Source: Corynebacterium sp. HMSC036D02
GTDB taxonomy: Bacteria; Actinomycetota; Actinomycetes; Mycobacteriales; Mycobacteriaceae
Direction: 5' to 3'
Assembly (NCBI RefSeq): GCF_001836165.1
Contig: NZ_KV827677.1
Location: 62,001 to 126,000, forward strand
Length of the DNA stretch: 64,000 nt
Below are positions 18,277-24,526 of the stretch, piece by piece; the first letter of the stretch is position 1; the number at the start of each line of letters is the position of its first letter. The notes under the pieces are model-generated. The model did no database searches. It saw only the letters and a program-made list of their open reading frames with translations, and was not told where the DNA came from. The position numbers were made by a program, and so were the translations under genes.

Positions 18277-19080
18277 CTAGATACTCAGCCCAAAATACAT
18301 TGCGAGACCACGCAGCCCTTCTGGACCCGTGCTGCTTGTCGAGGACAATGCCTCTCCCTTTTCCTGAACCACTCGGACCGGGTTTCCTGGCTCCCGATTA
18401 GGGCGGCGCGGTACCCATCCCTGGTGCGGCAGGCGCGCTAATTCATCTGCATGCGGCATCCGTGCATAGTTTGAGAAAGTCACTGTCCGGCCATTCCGGT
18501 TGGTCTGGGTAATACCCTGGTAAATTCCCACTACGCCCGGCTGCCCTGGAACGGAGACTGCTCCACCGCTATCCCCTGGTGCCAGCGAGACGTCGACCGC
18601 ATAGTTCATCCCCGGGAAAAGACCCGGCCCTCGGACGGCAGTACCACACTGGCGGGACGCAGCCTGCCCGTCGAAGCACACTGTTGCACCTTCACCAGGA
18701 ACCGGCGTCATGCCATCCCCTGTGAGGGGGTTTCCTGCCGAATAGGTTCCGCCAGCGAATTGAATATAGGCCAAGTCATGCCCTGCAGCTCCGGAAGGCT
18801 TGAACCAACGTAGCGTACCCAGGTGCTGACCCGCTTCGTTATACATCTGCTCGCCATTCAGACCGCAGTGCGCCGAAGTCCACGCTCGATTAGCTTCGAC
18901 ATAACCAACAGTACACAAGGAGCCATCAGCCGCAGCAATCTTTTGCCCTTGTCTGACCGGCACACCTTCTGCGGCTGTTGCAGGGGCAGCGAGAGCAAGA
19001 GCCAGGGAGCACGCGCCAGCCACCGAGGCAAGGCTGAACACAAAGCGCGAAACACGGCGCTGAGAAGACTTTTTCAACAT
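18277..19080 (-). CDS. Secreted trypsin-like serine protease (S1 family)
   Basis: A 267-residue protein with a Sec signal peptide (basic start, hydrophobic core to about residue 30, cleavage near ATAAEG). The mature part is a chymotrypsin-fold S1 domain with the full triad: His71 (TSAHC), Asp102 (GHDLAYI) and Ser171 (PGDSGGAV). Cys56/Cys72 and Cys135/Cys145 are placed for two disulfides. The C-terminal 60 residues are Arg/Pro- and Ser-rich. No partner or substrate is evident. TAAAGT 6 bp before ATG 19080 suggests a leaderless mRNA. It converges on ltbR and is divergent from the His-rich gene. Confidence 0.88.
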   Translation of the reverse strand: MLKKSSQRRVSRFVFSLASVAGACSLALALAAPATAAEGVPVRQGQKIAAADGSLCTVGYVEANRAWTSAHCGLNGEQMYNEAGQHLGTLRWFKPSGAAGHDLAYIQFAGGTYSAGNPLTGDGMTPVPGEGATVCFDGQAASRQCGTAVRGPGLFPGMNYAVDVSLAPGDSGGAVSVPGQPGVVGIYQGITQTNRNGRTVTFSNYARMPHADELARLPHQGWVPRRPNREPGNPVRVVQEKGEALSSTSSTGPEGLRGLAMYFGLSI

Positions 19081-19160
19081 GAGTTTACTTTAGCCTGTTT
19101 TGCCCCATGTGCACTTCACGCACCTCACATCACTCCGCTAACACCCCCAAGCACCCCCAC

Positions 19161-19225
19161 TATTGAAACTGAATTGAAAACAAGCTTTACTGAGGTTGTC
19201 AGCTACTGAAAATTGATTGAAAATC
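19161..19225 (+). promoter_or_regulatory. Repeated ATTGAAA motifs upstream of the His-rich gene
   Basis: ATTGAAA occurs at about 19162, 19173 and 19215, and TGAAAATTGA starts at 19207. The half-site TGAAAAT is like that of corynebacterial Zur boxes, but the second half is not a good inverted match. The cluster precedes a gene for a likely metal-binding protein, so a metal-responsive site is possible; this is a weak inference. Confidence 0.3.
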
Positions 19226-19247
19226 CCCAGCCTTTCAAGGAGGAGTC

Positions 19248-19538
19248 ATGACCCACACCATTCACGACGAGCACACGCACACCCACGGCGAAGGCTGCGG
19301 CCACGTGGCATTCCCGCACGGCGATCACACCGACTACGCGCACGATGGCCACATCCACCGCGAGCATGAAGGCCACTGGGACGAGTGCGAGGCATCCGAG
19401 CACACCGTTCACGAGGGCCACGACCACGAGCACGGCGAAGGCTGCGGCCACGTAGCCATCCCTCACGGCGATCACGTGGACTACCTCCACGATGGCCACC
19501 GCCACGCAGCACATGATGGCCACTGGGATTGCCACTAA
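19248..19538 (+). CDS. Small histidine-rich (probable metal-binding) protein with internal duplication
   Basis: A 96-residue soluble protein with no signal peptide, in which about a quarter of the residues are His and many others Asp/Glu, with four Cys. It is an internal duplication: GEGCGHVAFPHGDHTDY and DGHIHREHEGHWD in the first half recur as GEGCGHVAIPHGDHVDY and DGHRHAAHDGHWD in the second. Such composition suggests binding of zinc or nickel for storage or buffering; no transporter is adjacent. A strong AAGGAGGAG precedes ATG 19248. The family is seen in other actinobacteria as a single unit of unknown function. Confidence 0.8.
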   Translation: MTHTIHDEHTHTHGEGCGHVAFPHGDHTDYAHDGHIHREHEGHWDECEASEHTVHEGHDHEHGEGCGHVAIPHGDHVDYLHDGHRHAAHDGHWDCH

Positions 19539-19654
19539 GAGCGCTCCGGATTCCATTTTTCTCAGCTGCCTAGCCCGCGCTTACGCTGCCGGGCCTGGGC
19601 AGCTCTCCCCGTTTTCTCCAGCGAATCTCGGTACATCCCGTTAGGGTGGGTCTT

Positions 19655-20362
19655 ATGATTTCCACGCGCGCCCTCCGTCCCGTCGCAGCTTTTGCGGCCA
19701 TAGCCACCGCTGGTGTTTTAACCGTTGGATGCTCTACATCGTCCGACATGGCAGCGCCCTCAACCCCAGGCGAAATATCGGGTGAGCCAACTTTCGAGAA
19801 CACATACCCGGCCTTTCAGCCGCTCAATGACGACGCCGAACTTCACGTCCCTGACTCCGCCGATGAAGGAGCCCCAGCCGGCCCCGAGCCGACGTTGCCG
19901 GGCACCGCAACCGATCAGCCTGCGGGCCAGGCTCAACAGCCGGATACTCAAGCGCAAGGTGTGCAGGGAGCCAAACCAGGCGCAGGCCAACACCAGACCG
20001 CTCAGGCTGCAAAGATGGCCACCTACAACAGCCTTTCCGGACAGCTTCCCCAAGGCGAGGCCAACGGTGCATCAGTCAACGTTCACGGCACACCCGCCAC
20101 GGTGTGCCAGATGGGCGATGGCTATAACATTGCCTTCGTCATGGCCGGCGCAAACACTAGTTGCGATTTTGCGCGCTCCACAGCCGGGCGCTTGATGACT
20201 TTAGCCCCAAGCTCCCAAGATGACCTCCGCGCCTATATCCCCGCACAGGTAACCGTCAACAGCTCGGTCACACAGCAGAACTACTCGCTGACGTGCAACA
20301 TCGATGAGCACGAGGTCATTCGCTGCACGGGCGGCAATAACGCTGAAGTCCTAATTGTCTAG
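19655..20362 (+). CDS. Putative secreted lipoprotein
   Basis: A 235-residue protein with a lipoprotein signal (hydrophobic stretch and lipobox LTVGC, Cys at about residue 28), a Pro/Gln/Ala-rich linker (about residues 35-120) and a C-terminal domain of about 110 residues with four Cys (TVCQMG, TSCDFA, LTCNID, IRCTGG) that could form two disulfides. No known domain is recognised. ATG 19655 is favoured over GTG 19646 because TAGGGT (19642-19647) lies 7 bp upstream of the ATG and overlaps the GTG. A strong bidirectional terminator follows. Confidence 0.72.
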   Translation: MISTRALRPVAAFAAIATAGVLTVGCSTSSDMAAPSTPGEISGEPTFENTYPAFQPLNDDAELHVPDSADEGAPAGPEPTLPGTATDQPAGQAQQPDTQAQGVQGAKPGAGQHQTAQAAKMATYNSLSGQLPQGEANGASVNVHGTPATVCQMGDGYNIAFVMAGANTSCDFARSTAGRLMTLAPSSQDDLRAYIPAQVTVNSSVTQQNYSLTCNIDEHEVIRCTGGNNAEVLIV

Positions 20363-20398
20363 AGCCCAGGCCGCTAACCCCGTATCCCGATCACAAAA

Positions 20399-20437
20399 GA
20401 GGGCGGCAAGCTATATTGCTTGTCGCCCTCTTTATTT
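20399..20437. terminator. Bidirectional terminator between lipoprotein gene and tRNA-Glu
   Basis: A 13-bp stem (20399-20411 with 20418-20430, one G-T pair) with loop TATATT is followed by TTTATTT on the plus strand and by a T-rich run (TTTTGT) on the minus strand. It can end both the lipoprotein mRNA and the minus-strand tRNA-Glu transcript. Confidence 0.85.
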
Positions 20438-20438
20438 G

Positions 20439-20511
20439 TACCCCGTACGGGATTTGAACCCGTGTTACCGGCGTGAGAGGCCGGCGTCCTAGGCCGCTAG
20501 ACGAACGGGGC
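20439..20511 (-). tRNA. tRNA-Glu(CTC), copy 1
   Basis: A 73-nt cloverleaf read on the minus strand: acceptor GCCCCGT pairs with ACGGGGT (G1-U72 wobble, as in other actinobacterial tRNA-Glu), anticodon stem CCGGC/GCCGG with loop CTCTCAC (anticodon CTC), and T-arm GGTTCGAATCC. It is identical to copy 2 at 22490-22562. CCA is not encoded. Confidence 0.96.
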
Positions 20512-20513
20512 TC

Positions 20514-20571
20514 GTTTAGCTGTCCGTTGCGGACTTGCTAAACACTATAGGATCTCCAAAAGATTGCACAA
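20514..20571 (-). promoter_or_regulatory. Promoter and leader hairpin of tRNA-Glu copy 1
   Basis: On the minus strand TTGTGC (20566-20571), a 16-bp spacer and TATAGT (20544-20549) form a good promoter. Between it and the tRNA lies an inverted repeat: GTTTAGC with GCTAAAC and GTCCG with CGGAC (20514-20543). This would fold into a hairpin directly 5' of the tRNA and may guide processing. Confidence 0.7.
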
Positions 20572-21146
20572 ATCGGCAGGTAAAGGACCTTTTTACACAG
20601 ATAAAATCCCGAACCTCGTTGCCATTTATGGCCGCGATGTAAACTTCGACTCTCAAGGCCTAGGTGCGGATCGAATCAGTGGTTATTCCGCCGGCGTGCC
20701 GTTGGCTGCAGGGGCCGGAGCACTCGTTAGACATCGCTGGAGGTTCGGGAGGACACGTGCACTAACAGCATGTGATGCAAGCCTCCTACTTCGCTCGAGT
20801 GTTGGCTTTAAGAAGTTGTGGATTATGGCGATGCCGCCTTGTATTATCTGCTAGGGTTGCGTCGGCGATAGTGATGATTTTCAACTTCCGCCATCCGCTC
20901 TCCTTTCTGTCGGGAATGCGTTGTACCTACAGTGTATGGCCAGAAAAGGCATACCGGTAGGACTTAGGCCAATTGAGTACTGGTTCACCCCCTGGTACTC
21001 CAGTGCCCCTCCCGTCTACCTCGCCGAGGATTGAAACCGGTATGGGGTAAAACCAGACCACTCAAATGATCCGAGTACCACACCCCTTTACTTGCTACCT
21101 GTGCAATCATTACACTTGCACTAGATGCAAACAAAGGAGGCACATC
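20572..21146. other. Gene-free stretch of about 575 bp
   Basis: No convincing gene is seen. Short open frames (for example 20564-20854) lack a ribosome site and normal codon use, and the A+T content is higher than around. The stretch probably holds the promoter of the membrane-protein/regulator pair downstream and otherwise looks like decayed DNA between the two tRNA-Glu copies. Confidence 0.5.
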
Positions 21147-21551
21147 ATGGACAGCGACCTAAAAGTCATTGAAGAGATTCAGCAACGCACCACCTGGACG
21201 CAGGGCTGGTGGGCAGTAGCACTTGTAGCACTCGGCATCGGTAGCAGTCTTGCGCTATCCAAGCTGTCCTGGTGGTACACACTCGCAATCCTGATACCGA
21301 CGTTCATTCTCGGCTTCCTCCTCAAGGACAAAATCGCGAACCCTTTTGTTCGCCCCAATCCCAACATGGGGCCGAGGAACGATCGCGCCACGTGGTCACG
21401 CGTACTGCTCCCCGTCGCCATGATCATGTCCACCACGCCGACACCTGATACATGGCCATGGATGATCACCAGCGGGGTCATTGTTTCGGCAGCAACGGCT
21501 TGGATGCTCTACGAAAACCGCAACGCGGCCATAAAGGGCCCCAATGCCTAA
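21147..21551 (+). CDS. Small four-TM membrane protein paired with a winged-helix regulator
   Basis: A 134-residue protein with four predicted membrane segments in two hairpins separated by a polar, Pro/Asn/Arg-rich loop (about residues 70-90). ATG 21147 follows AAAGGAGG. Its stop overlaps the start of the winged-helix gene by 8 bp, so the two are co-translated. A gene pair of the same layout lies at 53907-54655. The function is unknown; a membrane sensor or a target controlled by the regulator is possible. Confidence 0.75.
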   Translation: MDSDLKVIEEIQQRTTWTQGWWAVALVALGIGSSLALSKLSWWYTLAILIPTFILGFLLKDKIANPFVRPNPNMGPRNDRATWSRVLLPVAMIMSTTPTPDTWPWMITSGVIVSAATAWMLYENRNAAIKGPNA

Positions 21552-21873
21552 GGAAGCCCCCAATCAATCTCCTGAGCTGGATCCAGTTATCCACCCGATT
21601 AATCGCCTCAGAATCTGTGCGACGCTCTACTCCGCCGGTGCCACCGACGGCCGGCAAATGAAGTACAGCAAGCTCGCCGAGTTGACCGAGCTGACCGCCG
21701 ATACGCTGTCCAAGCAGCTAAAGCACCTCGAAGACCGCGGCTACATTAGCCGCACCCGAGAGTACGGCTCTACCCGCGCCAAGGACGCCGTGTGGGTCGC
21801 GCTTACTGAGACGGGCACACGGGCTTACGTGCAGCACGTGGAAGCGCTCAAAGCGATGACTGAGAGACTATAG
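21544..21873 (+). CDS. Winged-helix DNA-binding regulator (HTH_34/MarR-like)
   Basis: A 109-residue stand-alone winged-helix protein: PVIHPINRLRICATLYSAG leads into the HTH (LTADTLSKQLKHLEDRGYI) and the wing YGSTRAKDAVWVALTETG. It matches the PF13601 type, MarR/PadR-related small repressors without a separate effector domain. It is about half identical by eye to the regulator at 53907-54221. The overlap with the membrane-protein gene suggests local autoregulation. Confidence 0.85.
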   Translation: MPKEAPNQSPELDPVIHPINRLRICATLYSAGATDGRQMKYSKLAELTELTADTLSKQLKHLEDRGYISRTREYGSTRAKDAVWVALTETGTRAYVQHVEALKAMTERL

Positions 21874-22431
21874 ACTGCGCAGCCACTGCGTGATGCGGTC
21901 CCCCAGCTGTGGAAACTCGGTATAACCGTCACTCTCGAGGAAATGTCCCCCACCGTGGATGGTGATGGGAATGGCCGAGAGGGCGTCGGCAAGCTGCTGC
22001 GTGAGGGCGGGGTCAACCAGGACGTCGTTAGTGGACACGAAGACCTCTGTGTGAGCGATGTGGGGTTTGACAGCAGGCACGTCGACGTGGGCCTGGCCAA
22101 TAAATTCGTCAAGCTCCGGGATGACACGAAGCTTCTTCACAAACCCAGAGACAATGAACAGCCCAGGAAGCTCCCACTCGCCATCCAATGCCGTGAGATA
22201 GTGCAGCAGCGCGGTGCCGCCTAGGCTATGCGTGATGATGCAGGTATTAGCGTTTGGACGCTCAATATCGTTGCGAATCGCCTCGACCCACTCATCGAGC
22301 TTCGGTTCGTTCGGTTCCGGCAGCGCGATGGTGTGAACTGTGTGGCCGTCGGCGGTCAACAGGCGTTCTAGCCACGGGAACCAGTGACTGTCAGGGCTGG
22401 CTTGGTATCCATGAACAATGTAGAAGTGCAT
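21868..22431 (-). CDS. Small alpha/beta hydrolase (RBBP9/YdeN family)
   Basis: A 187-residue serine hydrolase: nucleophile motif THSLGGTALLHYL (Ser in HSLGG), an Asp in STNDVLVDP and His in GGGHFLESDGY complete a plausible triad. Members of the RBBP9/YdeN family are small esterase-like proteins of unclear physiological substrate. TATAAT at 22440-22445 sits 8 bp before ATG 22431, with no ribosome site, indicating a leaderless mRNA; the TTG at 22440 is therefore rejected. It overlaps the 3' end of the convergent winged-helix gene by 6 bp. Confidence 0.85.
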   Translation of the reverse strand: MHFYIVHGYQASPDSHWFPWLERLLTADGHTVHTIALPEPNEPKLDEWVEAIRNDIERPNANTCIITHSLGGTALLHYLTALDGEWELPGLFIVSGFVKKLRVIPELDEFIGQAHVDVPAVKPHIAHTEVFVSTNDVLVDPALTQQLADALSAIPITIHGGGHFLESDGYTEFPQLGDRITQWLRSL

Positions 22432-22450
22432 GGTCGCCAATTATAAGAAA

Positions 22451-22483
22451 AAGAGTGGTAAGCCCATGTGCTTGCCACCCTTT
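22451..22483 (-). terminator. Terminator of tRNA-Gln/tRNA-Glu copy 2 transcript
   Basis: On the minus strand a 9-bp stem (22470-22478 with 22455-22463, one G-U pair) is followed by a CTCTTTTTCTTAT tail 7 bp after the tRNA-Glu 3' end. Its T tract runs into the TATAAT promoter element of the hydrolase gene. Confidence 0.8.
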
Positions 22484-22489
22484 AAGTGG

Positions 22490-22562
22490 TACCCCGTACG
22501 GGATTTGAACCCGTGTTACCGGCGTGAGAGGCCGGCGTCCTAGGCCGCTAGACGAACGGGGC
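22490..22562 (-). tRNA. tRNA-Glu(CTC), copy 2
   Basis: 73 nt, identical in sequence to copy 1 at 20439-20511 (identity extends over 75 nt, 22489-22563). Anticodon CTC. It is co-transcribed with the tRNA-Gln gene 56 bp upstream. Confidence 0.96.
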
Positions 22563-22618
22563 TTAGAACTGTGACAACATTGTTTGACGCGAGTTACTGC
22601 GTTAAATCGCTATCACTG

Positions 22619-22690
22619 CTGGCCTACCAGGACTCGAACCTAGAATGACGGTACCAGAAACCGTAGTGTTGCCAATTACACCATAGGCCA
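22619..22690 (-). tRNA. tRNA-Gln(CTG)
   Basis: 72 nt on the minus strand: acceptor TGGCCTA/TAGGCCA with discriminator G73, anticodon stem ACGGT/ACCGT with loop TTCTGGT (anticodon CTG), and T-arm GGTTCGAGTCC. The U1-A72 pair is typical of tRNA-Gln. With gatB in the same window and no glutaminyl-tRNA synthetase seen, charging by GluRS and transamidation is likely. Confidence 0.95.
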
Positions 22691-22749
22691 TTATTGCTGT
22701 TAACTAGCTCAGGGCTTTAACCCCTCGCTGCTCGCTGCAACGGTTTATT

Positions 22750-22778
22750 ACTATATCCAGCGCTACCGATACACACAA
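22750..22778 (-). promoter_or_regulatory. Promoter of the tRNA-Gln/tRNA-Glu unit
   Basis: TTGTGT (22773-22778) and TATAGT (22750-22755) on the minus strand with a 17-bp spacer, about 60 bp upstream of tRNA-Gln. It is almost the same as the promoter of tRNA-Glu copy 1. Confidence 0.75.
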
Positions 22779-22801
22779 ATCGCAAGTTCAGGATACATTT
22801 C

Positions 22802-22832
22802 CGGGGCGTTAGGAATGAACCCTAACGCCCCG
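22802..22832 (-). terminator. Terminator after gltX
   Basis: Perfect 12-bp arms (22802-22813 and 22821-22832; core GGGGCGTTAGG) with a 7-nt loop lie 33 bp after the gltX stop. Confidence 0.8.
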
Positions 22833-22864
22833 AAATGACAGCCATGTGAGACTACTTAATGGAT

Positions 22865-24355
22865 CTACTCAGCGCTCCACGGCGTGAGAGCACTCGCAGC
22901 CTTGAGGCGGGCCAAAGTGGACTCCTTGCCCAGCAGCTCCATGGACTCAAACAGCGGCGGCGAGACCTGCTGGCCCGAGATCGCAACGCGCAGGGCGCCG
23001 TAAGCCTTGCGGGGCTTGAGGCCGAGGTCGTCGATAAGCGCGGCGGAGAGAACCTTCTCAATCTCCTCCGTCTTCCACTCCCCGAGCTCCTCCAGCTTGG
23101 CGATGGAAACCTCCAGCGGCTGAACCGCATCCTCCTTGAGGTTCTTCCGGGCCGCCTTCTCATCTAGCTCCAGCTCAGCGTCCGGCGTGGTCAGGAAGGA
23201 CATGAGGCCATAGGCGTCGGACAGCGTCTTAATGCGTGTCTGCACCAGATCTGCAGCGAAAGCGAACTTCTCCTCGGGATAGTCTGCCGGGAAGTCGGTG
23301 TACTCAGTCAGGTAGTCGCGCAGGCGCTGAGCAAAGTCTGCTGGCTCCAGCAAGCGAATGTGGTCGGCATTGATGGCCTCGAGCTTCTTCTGGTCGAAGC
23401 GAGCTGGGTTGCCCAACACGTCGTGGACGTCGAAGTTGGCGATGAGCTCGTCGACAGAGAAGATGTCCTGGTCCGCGGACAGGGACCAGCCCAACAGCGA
23501 CAGGTAGTTGAGCATGCCCTCCGGGATGATGCCGTTGTCGCGGTGATTGAACAGGTTGGACTGTGGGTCACGCTTGGAAAGCTTCTTGTTCCCCTCACCC
23601 ATCACGAAGGGCAAGTGGCCAAACTCAGGCGTCTTCTTGGCAATGTCGAGCTCTACGAGCGCCTCGTAGAGGGCGAGCTGGCGCGGCGTGGAAGACAGGA
23701 GGTCCTCTCCGCGCAGGACGTGGGTAACTCCCATGAGCGCATCGTCGACCGGATTAACCAGGGTATAGAGCGGCGCACCGTTCGAGCGCGCCACGACGTA
23801 GTCGGGCTGGGTCTCCGATTTGAAGGTCATCTCGCCGCGCACCAGGTCGGTCCAGGACCAATCCTTGTCCGGCATGCGCAGGCGCCAGACCGGCTTGCGG
23901 CCCTCCGCCTCGAAAGCGTCGATCTGCTCCTGGGTGAGGTCGCGGTCGAAGTTGTCGTAGCCCAGCTGCGGGTCGCGGCCGGCTGCCTTGTGGCGCTCCT
24001 GCACCTCTTCGTTGGTGGAGTAGGCCGGATAGACGTAGCCGCCATCCTTCAGCTTCTGCAGGACGTCGGCGTAGATGTCCATGCGCTGCGACTGGCGGTA
24101 AGGCTCGTCCGGGCCGCCGACGTTGACTCCTTCATCCCAGCCGAGGCCAAGCCAGTTCAGGGAGTCGATGATGGCCTGGTAGGACTCCTCGGAGTCACGG
24201 GCAGCATCGGTGTCCTCGATGCGGAAGATCAGCGTACCGCCAGTGTGGCGGGCATAAGCCCAGTTGAACAGAGCCGTGCGGACCATGCCCACGTGGGGCG
24301 TGCCGGTAGGCGAAGGGCAGAAACGGACGCGGACGTCGGATGTCGGTTTAGTCAT
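22865..24355 (-). CDS. gltX: Glutamyl-tRNA synthetase (probably non-discriminating)
   Basis: GluRS charges tRNA-Glu and, where GlnRS is absent, also tRNA-Gln. The 496-residue class I synthetase has the HIGH-type motif TGTPHVGM (His at about 21), the KMSKS-type motif KKLSKRD at about 250, and the C-terminal helical anticodon domain. A gatB gene lies in the same window, supporting the indirect Gln-tRNA route. ATG 24355 is chosen: TACGAT (24363-24368) lies 7 bp upstream, so the earlier ATG at 24364 would be inside the promoter. Confidence 0.95.
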   Translation of the reverse strand: MTKPTSDVRVRFCPSPTGTPHVGMVRTALFNWAYARHTGGTLIFRIEDTDAARDSEESYQAIIDSLNWLGLGWDEGVNVGGPDEPYRQSQRMDIYADVLQKLKDGGYVYPAYSTNEEVQERHKAAGRDPQLGYDNFDRDLTQEQIDAFEAEGRKPVWRLRMPDKDWSWTDLVRGEMTFKSETQPDYVVARSNGAPLYTLVNPVDDALMGVTHVLRGEDLLSSTPRQLALYEALVELDIAKKTPEFGHLPFVMGEGNKKLSKRDPQSNLFNHRDNGIIPEGMLNYLSLLGWSLSADQDIFSVDELIANFDVHDVLGNPARFDQKKLEAINADHIRLLEPADFAQRLRDYLTEYTDFPADYPEEKFAFAADLVQTRIKTLSDAYGLMSFLTTPDAELELDEKAARKNLKEDAVQPLEVSIAKLEELGEWKTEEIEKVLSAALIDDLGLKPRKAYGALRVAISGQQVSPPLFESMELLGKESTLARLKAASALTPWSAE

Positions 24356-24482
24356 GTCCCCCATCGTAGTTCAGCGCCGCATCGCCGCACTGGCCGCCCC
24401 ACTTGGGGGTAATTGAACCCCTTTTCCACTAAGCGTGAACTGGACTTTCTGCGCAAGCTTAACGGGACTGAGTTCCATTACC

Positions 24483-24488
24483 TATAGT
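24483..24488 (+). promoter_or_regulatory. Likely -10 element of the anchored-repeat operon
   Basis: TATAGT, 38 bp before the GTG start at 24527, matches the corynebacterial TAnnnT -10. The -35 region is weak. No Zur- or DtxR-like palindrome was recognised in the 170-bp gap to gltX. Confidence 0.4.
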
Positions 24489-24526
24489 GAAACTCTCGTC
24501 AAAGAACTGAAGAAAGGTGCCAGACT

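Noticed and set aside
20564..20854. 96-codon open frame between the tRNA-Glu copies
   Set aside because: TTG start without ribosome site, atypical codon use and no recognisable domain; it starts inside the tRNA promoter region.
23360..24412. 350-codon plus-strand frame
   Set aside because: Antisense to gltX; Val/Arg/Leu-rich shadow with no start signal.
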